Source: Burkholderia seminalis DSM 23518 (GTDB lineage: Bacteria > Pseudomonadota > Gammaproteobacteria > Burkholderiales > Burkholderiaceae). From it: a DNA stretch of 64,000 nucleotides. Positions within the stretch are counted from its first letter, which is position 1. Each line of letters starts with the position of its first letter. The DNA lies in NCBI RefSeq assembly GCF_902832885.1, contig NZ_CADFDK010000001.1, positions 620,001 to 684,000 on the forward strand, in the 5' to 3' direction. The position numbers and the translations under genes were made by a program. Shown piece by piece: positions 36,139 to 48,100 of the stretch. The notes beneath the pieces are model-generated. The model had not been told where the DNA came from. It did not search any database and saw nothing but the letters and a program-made list of their open reading frames with translations.

Positions 36139-37182
36139 TCAGACGTGACGGCCGGAGAAGAACGTCTCGCGCAGCGTGCGCATCCACAGCGGCTGCGCGT
36201 CGGCCAGCGCGAGACGGCGCTGCCGCGCGAAGCCATGCCGCGCGAGATGGTCGGCAACCCGCGCGTGGCCGGCCGGAACGGCACAGCCGACCGCTTCGGT
36301 ACGCGGGTCGTCGAGAAACAGGTAATGCACGACGGACGGCAACCAGCCGGCCACGCAATGCGGGCCGCGCCAGCGCGACTCGCCGACCAGCATCCGCAGC
36401 CCGCGGTCGTAGTCGCGCGCCGCGACGTGCGGCGCGAGCGCGTCCTCCTTCAGCCAGAACGCTTCGAAATACGCGAACGGCTCGCCGTCGAAACAGCCGA
36501 CGAGCGGCGTCACGTGCGGATCGGCGTCGAGGGCGGCGCCTCGCGCGCCGTCCGTGCCGCGCGGCGCGGGGTGCGCACCCGGCCAGCCGTCGCGCACGCG
36601 CGGTTCGTCGAACCAGCGCGCGAGCCGTTCGGTGTCCTCCGCCGGCTGCCAGCCGCGCAGCGTGAAGCGCACGCCGAGCGCCGGCAGGTCGCGCGCGTAG
36701 ACGTCGCCGCGCGGCGCGGGCGGCCGGCGCGGGTGGCGCCGGCCGTCGGTGAGCATCGGCAGCGTCGCGCACGGCAGATGCGGGCCGACGAGCCACAGGT
36801 CGGCCTGTTGCGCCCAGCCGTCACGCACGCAGCGGCCGCCGTCGGCGAGCACGCCGCTCGCGCGCAGCGCATCGAGCGCGACCGCCGGCCATGCGGCCGG
36901 GTCGAGCCGGATCGCCGCATGGCGCGCGCTGTCCGAAAACGCCGCGGCCAGCGCCGCCAGCAGCGCGCGCCGCTGGTCGGCCGGCGCCGCGCGATGGTTG
37001 TATGCGACGAGGCGCAGCGCACCGTCGTCGCCGAGTTGCGCGCGCAGCAGCTGCGCGCCGATGCCGTCGCCCTGCGCGACACGGATCTCCGTGCCGTCGC
37101 GCAGCGCGAACAGGCCGTCCGCGAATGCGAGGCGGTACGTATCGAGCATCGTGAATCCGTCCGGACGCACTTCAGCCAGCAT
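36139..37182 (-). CDS. orbK: Ornibactin acyltransferase-type protein OrbK
   Basis: 347-residue GNAT-fold protein related to OrbL (VGCFDGEPFAYFEAFWLKED and RGLRMLVGESRWRG, with YLFLDDPRTEAVG later). Members modify hydroxyornithine or handle acyl groups in hydroxamate siderophores; the exact split of work between OrbK and OrbL cannot be read from sequence. ATG 37182 has a perfect AGGAGG 6 bases upstream, which favours it over an ATG-led longer frame from 37227. Its start lies 11 bases inside the 3' end of orbJ. Confidence 0.88.
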   Translation of the reverse strand: MLAEVRPDGFTMLDTYRLAFADGLFALRDGTEIRVAQGDGIGAQLLRAQLGDDGALRLVAYNHRAAPADQRRALLAALAAAFSDSARHAAIRLDPAAWPAVALDALRASGVLADGGRCVRDGWAQQADLWLVGPHLPCATLPMLTDGRRHPRRPPAPRGDVYARDLPALGVRFTLRGWQPAEDTERLARWFDEPRVRDGWPGAHPAPRGTDGARGAALDADPHVTPLVGCFDGEPFAYFEAFWLKEDALAPHVAARDYDRGLRMLVGESRWRGPHCVAGWLPSVVHYLFLDDPRTEAVGCAVPAGHARVADHLARHGFARQRRLALADAQPLWMRTLRETFFSGRHV

Positions 37183-40100
37183 GGCGCGCCTCCTGTGCTG
37201 TTTCCGCACGCGCATCCAGCCGTGCACCGAGGGCTGCGAGCGTCGGCGACGCGAACACGTCGGCGACCGTCAGCGCGTGACCGGCACGGCCGGCCGCGTC
37301 GACGAAGCGCACGACGTCGAACGACGTCGCGCCGGCTTCGAACAGGTCCGCATCGGGCTCGGGTGCGGCGGTCGCGAACGTGTCGGACCACAAGGCCGCC
37401 AGCACCGCCGCCGCATGCGACGACGGCGCGTGGCCCCGTGCTGCCGCGTGTGCATGCGCGCCGAACGCGGCGTCGCGTGCGTCCGGCACGCCGAGCGCCG
37501 CTTCCGACGCACCGGCGAAGCGGGCAACTTCATCGTGATAGACATCGACGAGCGCATCGACGAAACCGCGGTCGAGCAGTTCGTCCGCATACGAGAACGC
37601 AGCGCTGACGCGCCCGTCCGGATGCTCGACGACGTCCAGCTCCAGCGTGAACACGACGCGATGGCGCACGTCGTCGAATTCGGCGAGCGACAGACCGGCC
37701 CAGTCGCGCGCGGCCGCGCCGGTCGGACGCAGGTAGTTGAACATCACCTGGAACAGCGGATTGGCCTGCGCGGCACGCGGTGCGCGCAGCGCGGCGACGA
37801 CGTCGGCAAACGGCACGTCGGCATGCGCATACGCGGCGAGCGCCGTATCGCGCACCTGCGCGAGCACGTCCGCGCGGCGGTCTGCCGGGTCGATCCGCGT
37901 GCGCACGACGACCGAGTTGATGAAGAGACCGAGCGCGTCGCGGGCCGCATCGCCGGTGAGCGCGCGCGTCGACGCCAGCACGCCGACCGGCTGGTCGGCC
38001 GCGCCCGTCACGCGGAACAGCGCGGTATTGAGCGCCGCATGCAGCAGCATCGGCAACGTGGCGTGCGCGGCCGATGCGGCGTCGCGTGCGGCGCGGATCA
38101 GGTGCGCATCGAATTCGAATGCGAGACGGGCCGCTCGCCATTGCGGATGGGCCGGCGCGTCCGCACGCTGCGGCAGCACGCGCGACGGCAGATCGGCCAG
38201 CGCATCCTGCCAATACGCGACGCGGGCCGGATGGCACGGCGCGGGCAGCACGAGCGGCGCGGCCGGCTGGATCGCGTCCAGCGCCGGCAGCGCGTCGCCG
38301 TGCACCCGAGCGACATAACGCGTGCGCACCGCATCGAGCCACAGCTCGATCGATTCGCCATCCGACACGATGTGATGGATCGTCACCGACAGCACGTGGT
38401 CGTCCGTGTCGAGCCGCAGCACGCGGGCACGCCACAGCGGCGCATCGGCCGCAAGGTCGAACGGCGCGAGGGCATCCTCGTCGGTCAGTGCGGCGGCTCG
38501 GGCAAGCGCATCGGCCTGGGCCGACAGGTCGATCACGGGCAGTTCGACGCCAACATCCGCGTCGATCCGCTGGCCCGGCAGCGCGCCGTTGCGCGCCACG
38601 AGCCGCGCGCGCAATGCCGGATGAACGGCCGCGGCATCCGCGAACGCCGCGCGCAGCGCATCGACGTCGAGCGGGCCGCGCACGCGCAGCGCAACCGGAA
38701 TGTTGTACGCGGCGCTGTCCGGCTGCGCGCGCCACAGGAACCACAGGCCGAGCTGCGCGGGCGACAGCGGCCACACGCCATGCGCGTCGGGCTTCGCCAC
38801 CGCGACGCCCGGCGCGGCGGCGCCGGCATGCGCGGCGCGCGGCGCATCGACTACCTGCCGCGCGTACTGTGCGAGCACGGGCGCCTCGAACAGTGCGCGT
38901 ACCGGCACGTCGCGGCCGAGCCGTTCCGCCACGCGTGTCGCGACCCGCACGGCCGCGAGCGAATGGCCGCCGAGATCGAAGAAGTGATCGCCGCGGCCGA
39001 CGCGCTCGAGATTCAGCACGTCGCACCAGATCGCCGCGAGCGCGGTTTCGTCGCCGTCGCGCGGCGCCTCGTACGCGCGTTCGACGCGCACCGGCGCCGG
39101 CAGCCGCGCACGGTCGACCTTGCTGTTCGCGTTGCGCGGCAGCGCGTCGAGCACGATCAGTTGCGCGGGCACCATGTAATCGGGCAGCGTGCGGCGCAGG
39201 TGCGCATCGAGCGTCGCGGCTTCGACCGGCTGCGCGGCGGCCCGCGCATCGGCGGTCAGCTCGACATACGCGACGAGCTGCGCGAGCGCACCCTGCCCGT
39301 GCACGACCGCGCACGCCTCGCGCACCGCATCGTGCGCGGCCAGCTGCGCCTCGATTTCGCCGAGTTCGATGCGCAGCCCGCGCAGCTTCACCTGGTGGTC
39401 GACGCGACCGATGAAGTCGAATACGCCGTCCGCGCGGCGGCGCACGAGGTCGCCGGTGCGGTACAGCCGCGCGCCCGCCGCGCCGTACGGGTCGGGCACG
39501 AAGCGCTCCGCCGTCAGTGCCGGACGGTCGAGATAGCCGCGCGCGACGCCGATCCCCTCGCCACCCAGATACAGTTCGCCGATCACGCCGACCGGCAGCG
39601 GATGCAGCCGCGCGTCGAGCACATGCGCGGTGCGCGCGCCGACCAGCGTGCCGATCGGCAGGTAAGCGGCGTCGCCGAGCTTCGCCAGATCGTCGCCGGG
39701 CCGGAACATCCACAGCGTCGGCGTGATGACCGTCTCGGTCGGGCCGTAGCCGTTGACCACGCGCACGTTCGGCAGCGCACGGCGCAGCATCGCGAACGCT
39801 TCGCGCGACGTGGCCTCGCCGCCGACGGTCAGCGAACGCAGCGTCGGCGGCGCACCGTGCTGGAGCGCCCATTCGGCGAGTTGCGCGGCGCAGCCCGGCG
39901 GCACATAGGTCATCGTCACGCCGTCGCGCACCATCATCGCGCAGGTCTGCGCGGGCGGCCACAGAACGTCGGCCGTCACCGACACGGCGGCGCCCGACAT
40001 GTATTGCGAAAACCAGCCTTCATGCGCGCCGTCGAAGTTGACAGACTGGAACAGCAGGAACACGTCGTGCTCGCCCGCGCCGTAGCGCTCGGCGATCGCC

Positions 40101-42148
40101 GCGCAATGCAGCGCGAACGATGCATGGTCGACGATCACGCCCTTCGGCTTGCCGGTCGAGCCCGACGTGTAGATCGCATAGGCCGCGTGGCCCGGCAGCA
40201 CGTCCGGCAGCACGACGTGCCCGGCCTCGTCGAGCGCATCGATCGCATCGGCGCGCCAGACGCGCAGCGCCGGCAGTTCGGGCAGCGATGCGGCGCTTGC
40301 GCCGTCGGTCAGCACGTGCGCGATGTTCGCGTCGCCGACGATCTGCGCGAGCCGTTCGCGCGGATGCGCGGGATCGAGCGGCACGAACGCGGCGCCCGAC
40401 TTCAGCACCGCGATCAGCGCGACGAGCAGGTCGACCGAGCGCTGCAGCGCGACGCCGACGCGCATCTCGGGCCGGACGCCGGCCGCGACCAGATGGCGGG
40501 CGAGGCGCGCCGCGCGTGCATCGACTTCGCCGCGCGTCAGCGCGCGGTCGATATCGGCGACACCGCGCGCGTCCGGCCGCGCTTGCGCATGCGCGGCGAT
40601 ACGCGCATGCACGGGCACGAACGGTTCGGCATCGGTCGCGCCGGCCGGCGCGTTCCACGCAAAGAGCTGGGCACGCTCGTCGGCGGGCAGCCAGTCGAGA
40701 TCGCCGACCGGCATGTCGGGACGTGCGAGCGCATCGGTCAGCAGAGTGACGAATCGCGCGGCCAGCCGCGCGATCGCGTCCGCGTCGAACAGGTCGAGCG
40801 CGTAGATGAAAGCGGCGTCGAACGTGCCGTCGGGCGTCGCCTCGACGGACAGCGTCAGGTCGAATTTCGCGGACGGCGTGCCGGACGGCAGCAACGCGGC
40901 CGACGCCGCGCCGAGCGCCGGCAGCGCGCGCCGCTCGCCATACGCGGCCATGACCTGGAACAGCGGATGATGGCTCGCGCTGCGCGGCACGCCGAGCGCG
41001 TCGACCACCTGCTCGAACGGCACGTCCTGGTGCATCTGCGCGTCGACGAGCGCGCGCTGCGTGCGAGCGACCAGCGACGAGAAATCGCCGTGCGCGGGCA
41101 CGTCGACGTCGATCGCCAGCGTGTTGACGAAGAAGCCGATCAGGCCGGCGACTTCCGCGCGTTCGCGGTTCGCGGCCGGCACGCCGACGCAGATCCGCGC
41201 GTCGCCGGTCGCGCGCGCGAGCAGTGCATCGAGCGCGGCCAGCAGCACGGCGAACGGCGTCGCGCCCGATGCGGCCGCAAACGCGCGCAGTTGCGCGCCG
41301 ACGCGCGCGTCGAGCGAAAACACATGACGCGCGCCGCGTGCGCTGCGGCGCGCCGGCCGCGCGGCCGCGCCCGGCAGCGTCAGCACGCCGCGCTGCGGGT
41401 CGAGGCGCTCGCGCCAGAACGCGAGCTGACGGTCGCGCTCGCCGGCATCGAGCCAGCGGCGCTGCCACAGCGCGTAGTCGGCGTACTGGATCGGCAGCGG
41501 CGCGAGCGGCACCGGCCGGTCGGACGCATACGCACGATAGAACGCCGCGAGTTCGTCGAGCATCACGCCGGACGACCAGCCGTCCGACACGATGTGATGG
41601 ACCGTCAGCGCGAGCCAGTGATGCGTCGCGTCGAAGCGCACCAGGTGCGCGCGCACGAGCGGCGCCGTGCCGAGATCGAACGGCTCGGCTTCGTCGGCCG
41701 TCGCGACGGCCTCCGCGCGCGCCGCGCGCTGCGCGGCCGGCAACGCTTCCAGGTCGGTCTCGCGCCACGGGCAGCGCAGCGGCGCGTGGATCGTTTGCGC
41801 GACACCGTCCTGCGCTTCGTCGAAGGTCGTGCGCAGCGCTTCATGACGTGCGATCAGCGCATCGCACGCGAGACGCAGCGCATGCACGTCGAGCGGGCCC
41901 GTCAGCGCGAGGCGCTCGGTGATGTGATACGCGTCGGGCGCGTCGATCAGCCGCGCGTGCAACCACAGCCGCGTCTGTGCAAACGAAGCCGCCACGCGCT
42001 CGCTGCGCGGCGCGCGCGGCGGAATCGGCAGCACGCGGAAGTCGATGCCGGCCGCGCCGAGCTTGTCGATGAAGACCGCGCGCTGCGCGTCGGGCAGTTG
42101 CGCGAAACGCGTCGCGAGCGCGAGCCAGTCGGGTTGAGCCTTCGTCAT
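37172..42148 (-). CDS. orbJ: Ornibactin non-ribosomal peptide synthetase OrbJ
   Basis: 1658-residue synthetase with order C-A-T-C-T. C1 has HHIVSDG near residue 187. The A domain has TSGSTGKPKG near 663 and a pocket code I read as D-G-E-Y-T-G-G-I, similar to the first A domain of OrbI and so probably hydroxyornithine. T has DLGGHSL near 1062. C2 has HHIVSDG near 1259. The final carrier-like domain has the degenerate core LFEAGATSF near 1606, which keeps a Ser. There is no thioesterase, so release is probably by C2 joining the peptide to putrescine. It begins 9 bases after the orbI stop. Confidence 0.95.
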   Translation of the reverse strand: MTKAQPDWLALATRFAQLPDAQRAVFIDKLGAAGIDFRVLPIPPRAPRSERVAASFAQTRLWLHARLIDAPDAYHITERLALTGPLDVHALRLACDALIARHEALRTTFDEAQDGVAQTIHAPLRCPWRETDLEALPAAQRAARAEAVATADEAEPFDLGTAPLVRAHLVRFDATHHWLALTVHHIVSDGWSSGVMLDELAAFYRAYASDRPVPLAPLPIQYADYALWQRRWLDAGERDRQLAFWRERLDPQRGVLTLPGAAARPARRSARGARHVFSLDARVGAQLRAFAAASGATPFAVLLAALDALLARATGDARICVGVPAANRERAEVAGLIGFFVNTLAIDVDVPAHGDFSSLVARTQRALVDAQMHQDVPFEQVVDALGVPRSASHHPLFQVMAAYGERRALPALGAASAALLPSGTPSAKFDLTLSVEATPDGTFDAAFIYALDLFDADAIARLAARFVTLLTDALARPDMPVGDLDWLPADERAQLFAWNAPAGATDAEPFVPVHARIAAHAQARPDARGVADIDRALTRGEVDARAARLARHLVAAGVRPEMRVGVALQRSVDLLVALIAVLKSGAAFVPLDPAHPRERLAQIVGDANIAHVLTDGASAASLPELPALRVWRADAIDALDEAGHVVLPDVLPGHAAYAIYTSGSTGKPKGVIVDHASFALHCAAIAERYGAGEHDVFLLFQSVNFDGAHEGWFSQYMSGAAVSVTADVLWPPAQTCAMMVRDGVTMTYVPPGCAAQLAEWALQHGAPPTLRSLTVGGEATSREAFAMLRRALPNVRVVNGYGPTETVITPTLWMFRPGDDLAKLGDAAYLPIGTLVGARTAHVLDARLHPLPVGVIGELYLGGEGIGVARGYLDRPALTAERFVPDPYGAAGARLYRTGDLVRRRADGVFDFIGRVDHQVKLRGLRIELGEIEAQLAAHDAVREACAVVHGQGALAQLVAYVELTADARAAAQPVEAATLDAHLRRTLPDYMVPAQLIVLDALPRNANSKVDRARLPAPVRVERAYEAPRDGDETALAAIWCDVLNLERVGRGDHFFDLGGHSLAAVRVATRVAERLGRDVPVRALFEAPVLAQYARQVVDAPRAAHAGAAAPGVAVAKPDAHGVWPLSPAQLGLWFLWRAQPDSAAYNIPVALRVRGPLDVDALRAAFADAAAVHPALRARLVARNGALPGQRIDADVGVELPVIDLSAQADALARAAALTDEDALAPFDLAADAPLWRARVLRLDTDDHVLSVTIHHIVSDGESIELWLDAVRTRYVARVHGDALPALDAIQPAAPLVLPAPCHPARVAYWQDALADLPSRVLPQRADAPAHPQWRAARLAFEFDAHLIRAARDAASAAHATLPMLLHAALNTALFRVTGAADQPVGVLASTRALTGDAARDALGLFINSVVVRTRIDPADRRADVLAQVRDTALAAYAHADVPFADVVAALRAPRAAQANPLFQVMFNYLRPTGAAARDWAGLSLAEFDDVRHRVVFTLELDVVEHPDGRVSAAFSYADELLDRGFVDALVDVYHDEVARFAGASEAALGVPDARDAAFGAHAHAAARGHAPSSHAAAVLAALWSDTFATAAPEPDADLFEAGATSFDVVRFVDAAGRAGHALTVADVFASPTLAALGARLDARAETAQEARHAG

Positions 42149-42157
42149 CCGTCGTCC

Positions 42158-45100
42158 TTATTGGGTTTCCAGTTCGCCGAGCAGCGCGTCGATCGCGCTC
42201 GCCGCATCGGTCTCGCCGCGCGCCGCGCAGGCCGCGTCGATCGCTTCCGCGCAGCGCGCCAGCGTGCGCGTGTCGAACAGCGTGCGCAGCGGCAGCGCAA
42301 GACCCCAGTGCAGGTTGGCCTGCGCGTGGGCCTGCGTCGCGAGCAGCGAGTGGCCGCCGAGCAGGAAGAAATCGCCGTCGCGGCCGATCGCGTCCACGTG
42401 CAGCACGCGCTGCCAGATTGCCGCGAGCGCGCGTTCGGTGTCGGTCGCGAGTTCGACGGCTTCGGCCGTGTCGCGCACCGGCGCGGGCAGCGCATGACGG
42501 TCGCACTTGCCGTTCGGCGTGACGGGCAACGCGTCGAGCTCGATCAGTTGCGACGGCACCATGTACGCCGGCAGTTGCGCGCGCAGTGCGTCGAGCAGCG
42601 CCGCGCGGTCGAGCGGGCCCGCATCGCCGCGGGCCACGTAGCCGATCAATTGCTCGTCGCGCACGATCACGACCGCATCGTTCACGCCGGGCGCCGCGCG
42701 CAGCAGCGCTTCGATCTCGCCCGGCTCGATCCGCTGGCCGCGCAGCTTCACCTGCGTGTCGACGCGGCCAAGGTAGTCGAGCGCACCGTCGGCGCGCCGG
42801 CGCGCGAGGTCGCCGGTGCGGTACATGCGCGCGCCCGGCACGAACGGATCGGGCACGAAGCGCTCGGCGGTCAGCGCCGGGCGGCCGAGATAACCGCGCG
42901 CGAGACCGGCGCCCGCCAGGTACAGTTCGCCGGTCGCGCCAGCCGGCACCGGCTGCCACGCGGCGTCCAGCACGTGCAGCTGCAGGTTCGCGATCGGATG
43001 ACCGATCGGCACCGCGACCGCATTCGCGTCGTCGGGGCCGCAAGTCCAGTGCGACACGTCGATCGCGGCTTCGGTCGGTCCGTACAGGTTCACGAGCGTG
43101 GCATTCGGCAGCAGCCGCGCCATCTTCGCGACGAGTTCGGGCGCGAGCGCTTCGCCGCTCGCGACGATCAGGCGCACGCTGTCGCATTGCGCGGCGGCCG
43201 AGAAGTCGTCGAGATGAGCGGCGAACGCGGCCAGCATCGACGGCACGAAATGCAGCACCGTCACGCCGTGCGCGTGGATCGCGGCCGCGAGACGCGCCGG
43301 GTCGCGATGGTCGCCCGGTGCGGCGATCGCGAGCTTCGCGCCGATCGCCAGCGGCCACACGAATTCCCAGACCGACACGTCGAAACCGAACGGCGTCTTG
43401 TGCAGCACGACGTCGTCGCGCGTCAGCCGGTACGCGTGCTGCATCCACGCAATCCGGTTCGCGAGTGCGCCGTGCGTGTTGCCGGCGCCCTTCGGCTTGC
43501 CGGTCGAGCCGGACGTATAGATCAGGTAGGCGAGCCGTGCGTCGTCGATCGCGGCGGTGCCGCTTGCGGGCGCGCCGTCCGCTTCGTCCGCCGCATCGGC
43601 AAGCAGGTCCGCCACCGTCAGCAACTGCGTGTCGGCGCCTTCACCCAGCGCGGCCTCGACCTGCTCGCGCAGATGGGCCTGTGTGATTGCGACGGCCGGC
43701 CGCGCGTCCCGCAGCAGGTACGCGATGCGCTCGGCCGGATAGTCGGGGTCGACCGGCAGGTACGCGGCGCCGGCCTTCAGCACGCCGACGAGCGCCATCA
43801 CCATGTCGAACGAACGCTCGACGCACAGCGCGACCGGCGTGTCGGGCCGCACACCGCGCCGGCGCAGCGCGGCCGCGATGCGCGAGGTTGCCACGTCGAG
43901 CTCGCGATAGGTCGCACGATGCACGCCGCCATGAACGTCGGCGTATTCGAGTGCAATCGCGTCCGGCGTCGCCCGCGCCGCCTCGGCGAATTGCAGGTGC
44001 AGCGGCTGCCGTTGCGCGATCGGCCACGCATGCGCGGTGTCTTGCGCATGCGCCAGTGCGTCGCGGGTGGCGGCGTCGGCGATCGACAGCGTGCCGAGCA
44101 GCGCGTACGGCGTACGGGCCAGTGCATCGAGCGCACATGCGAACGCACGATGCCAGGTCTCGACCTGACGCGCATCGACACGTGCGGCGTCGTAACCGTA
44201 GTCGATCGTCAGTTCGGCGCCGCTTTCGATCACGAGCGTCAGCGCGAAATCGGTTGCCTCGATGCTGCGCACGCCGCTCAATGCCAGCGCGCGCGGATCG
44301 GCGTCGCGCGCCGTGTCGTCGACCGGGTAGTTTTCGAACACGACCAGCGTATCGAACAGTGCGCCGCCCGCCCCGCGCGCCCAGCGCTGGATGTCGGCCA
44401 GCGGCGTGTGGGCATGTTCGGCGGCGGCCGCGTTCTCGCGCTGCAGCGCCTGCAGCCAGTCGGCCGCGCGTTGCTGCGGCGCCGGTGCGGTGATGACCGG
44501 CAGCGTGTTGATGAACAGACCGAGCACCGAGTCGACGTCCGCGAGCGCGTCGGGACGGCCCGCGACGGTCGCACCGAACGCGACGGCCGGCTGATGCGTC
44601 ATCCGCTGCAGCGCGAGCGCCCAGGCGCCCTGCACCAGCGTGTTGACGGTCAGCTTCAGCGCACGCGCCGTCTGCGCGACGCGCGCCAGCGCGTGCGCAT
44701 CGAGCGTCGCACGCCACGTGACCATCTCGGCCTCGGCGCGATCGGCCGACCGGTCGGCAATCAGCGTCGGTGCATCCAGGCGGGCAAGACGCCCGGTCCA
44801 GAAACGCTCGTCGGCGTCGCGGTCGCGCGTGCCGAGCCATGCGATGAAGTCACGGTAGCGCAGCGCCGGACGACTCGCGAACGGCGACACGGCATCCGGG
44901 TCGCGATAGTCGCGCAGCACGTCGGCGAGCAGGCGCGCCGTGCTCCAGCCGTCGAGCAGCACATGGTGACGCGTCCACACGACGCGCCATGCGTCGTCCG
45001 ACACGCGAATCAGCGTCAGCCGCATCAGCGGCGGCTCGCGCCAGTCGAAGCCGCGCGTGCGGTCGGCCGCGAGCCAGGCGTCGAAATCGGCGTCGAGCGT

Positions 45101-48100
45101 GTCGCCGCGCTCGCGCCAGTCGAGCTGCTCGACCGGGATCCGCGCATGGCGGTGCACGCACTGCAGCGGCGCGGCTTCGTCCGGCATCACGCTCGTGCGC
45201 AGAATGTCGTGACGCGCGATCGACGCGTCGAACGCCGCCGCGAGCCGGTCGGCGTCGAGCGTGGTCGCGGTCGCGACGAGCTGGTTCACGTAGCTCGCGT
45301 GGCCCGGTGCGAACAGCGCGTGGAACAGGATGCCCTGCTGCATCGGCGACAGCGGATACACGTCGTCGATCGCGCGCCAGTCGAGCGGCGTGCGTTCGAT
45401 CGCGGCCTGCGTGAGCCCGGCGGCCTGCGCGAGCGGGAAATCGCCCGGCGTCGCGCCGGCGCCGCGATGCGCGATGCGCGACGCGCACGCGTCGACGAGT
45501 TCGCGCAGCGCCGACGCGAAGCGTTCGGCCAACGCGTCGATCGTCGCGCGCTCGAACTGCGGCGCACCGTAGACCCAGTGCACCTTGAGCGTACGCGCGC
45601 CGTCGCGGTCCGTATCGAGGTATGCGTGGATCGCGAGCGTGTTGCCGAGCGGCCCCCGCGGATCGCGCTCGACGCCGGTGCCGCCGAAGCGCGGTACGAG
45701 CGTGGCATCGCGCGGCGCGTCGAACTGGCCGAGATAGTTGAACGTGACGCGCGGGCGCGGCACGGCGGCCAGCGCCGCGCGCATCGCCGCATCGCCGTAG
45801 TGCGCGAGCACGCCGAAGCCGAGCCCCTTGTGCGGCACGGCGCGCAGCGTGTCCTTGACCGCGCACAGCGTGTCGCGCGCGGTCGCCGCGACCGGCAGCG
45901 TCACCGGGTAATGGCTCGTCAGCCAGCCGATCGTCCGGCTCGCGTCCGCCTCGTCGAACAGCGCTTCGCGGCCGTGTCCTTCCAGTTCGACGCGGCACGC
46001 AGCGGCGTCGCGCGCGCCGGCCAGCGCCAGCGCGAGCGCCGCGCCCAGCAGCTCGATCGTCTGCGTGCGATAGGCGGCATGCGCGTCGGTCAACGCGGCG
46101 CGGGTCAATGCCGCGTCGATCGTCTGCACGACGACGGCCGCATCGGCGTTCGTGGCCGTTGCGTCCGGATGATCGGGGACGACGTCGTCGCCCTGCGCCA
46201 TGCCGGCCCAGTATGCGGCCTCCGCCGTGAACGGCGAGCCCGGTTCCGTCGCGGCACGCGCGAGCCGCGCGGCCCATGCGTCTGCGCGCAGGCCCGGCTG
46301 CGACAGGCGGACCGGCGTGCGTTCGCATGCGGCGCGGTAGGCCGTGTCGAGGTCGTCGAGCAGGATGCGCCACGACACGCCGTCGACGATCACGTGGTGA
46401 ATCGCCAGATACAGCTGCGTCGAGCCGTCCGGCAGGCGCGCCGCGCATGCACAGGCGAGCGGCCCGCGGCCGAGGTCGAGACGGCGCTGCAGCGCGTCGA
46501 AGCGTGCGAGCCCGTCGGCTGCGTCGCGTGCGGCGACTTCGACGAACGGCAATGCGTCGTACGGCTTGGCTGCCTCGCTTGTGCGCCAGACGCCGTCCGC
46601 GCCGCGCGCGAAGCGCTGGCGGAACACGTCGTGATGCGTCAGCAGCGCGTCGAATGCGCGCGCGAATGCGTCGGCGTCGAATGCACCGCGCACGTCGAAC
46701 GCAACCGACTGGTTCCAGTGGCCCGGATGCGGAACGTCGAGCGCGAAGAAGCGCTGCTGCGCGGGCGTCAGGACCGATGCGGCCACCGGCGTCGCGGCAG
46801 CGCTCGCGGGCTGGACGGCGGCGGCCGCATCGTCGGTCTTCGCGATGCGCGCGAGTTCGGCCACCGTCGGGCCGTCGAACAATTGCTTCGGCGTGAAGCG
46901 CACGCCGCGCTTGCGGGCACGGGCGATCACCTGCAGCACGAGGATCGAATCGCCGCCGAGTTCGAAGAAATTGTCGTCGCGGCCGACCTTCGGCGCTTTC
47001 AGCACGGCCTGCCAGACCTCGGCGAGCACGGTTTCGACCGCACCGCGCGGCGCATCGCCGGACGCAACCGCAACCGGCGCGGCAGCCAGCTCGCGCAATG
47101 CCGCGCGATCGATCTTGCCGTTCGCCGTCACCGGCAGGCGAGCCAGCGCGACGAACTGCGCGGGCACCATGTAGTCGGGCAGCTTCGCGGCAAGTGCCGC
47201 GCGCACGGTGGCTTCGTCGAAGGCCGCGTCGTCGCGCATCACGACGAACGTCGCGAGCCGCAGGCGGCCGTCATGCTCGATCGCGAGCGTTTCGGCCTGC
47301 GCGACCGGCGCGGCCGCGCGCACGGCCGCACTCACCTCGCCCGGCTCGACGCGGTAGCCGCGGATCTTCACCTGGTCGTCGATACGGCCGAGGAAGGCGA
47401 GACGGCCATCCGTGCGCAGTCGCACGCGGTCGCCCGTGCGATACAGCCGCGCACCGGGCGTGAACGGATCGGGCACGAAACGCTCGGCGGTTTGCGCCGG
47501 GCGCCCGAGGTAACCGCGCGCGACGCCCGGCCCGCCCAGATACAGCTCGCCCGTCGCGCCGGCGGGCACGCAGGCGCCGAACGCGTCGAGCACGAGCGCG
47601 CGCGCATTCGGCAGCGGCAGCCCGAGCGGCACGCCGCTCGCGGGGTCGCGCGCATCGGCGGCGATCGACGCGGTGTCGCACGCGATCGCGCCGACCGTCG
47701 CTTCGGTCGGCCCGTAATGGTTGATCACGCGGCAGGCCGGCGCGAGCGCGGCCAGGCGCGCGACGAGCGCCCACGTGAGCGTCTCGCCGCCCGTCACGAG
47801 CGCGTGGCGCGGCAGCACGTCGGCCGGCACGCGCGCGTCGAGCAGCGCCTGCAGGTGGCTCGGCACGATCTTCAGCACGCCGACTTCACGGCGGCGCATT
47901 TCGTCCGCGAACTGGTCCGGATCGAACGCGCAGGCGGCCGGCAGCAGATGCAGCGTGCGGCCGGCGCACAGCGCGCCGAACAGCGTCGTATGGCCGAGGT
48001 CGGCCGCGACGGTCGACACCATCGCGAACGAGGCGTCGGGTGCGAACGCGAGTTCATCGAGCATCCCCTGCACGTAGTCGGCCAGTGCGCCGTGCGACAC

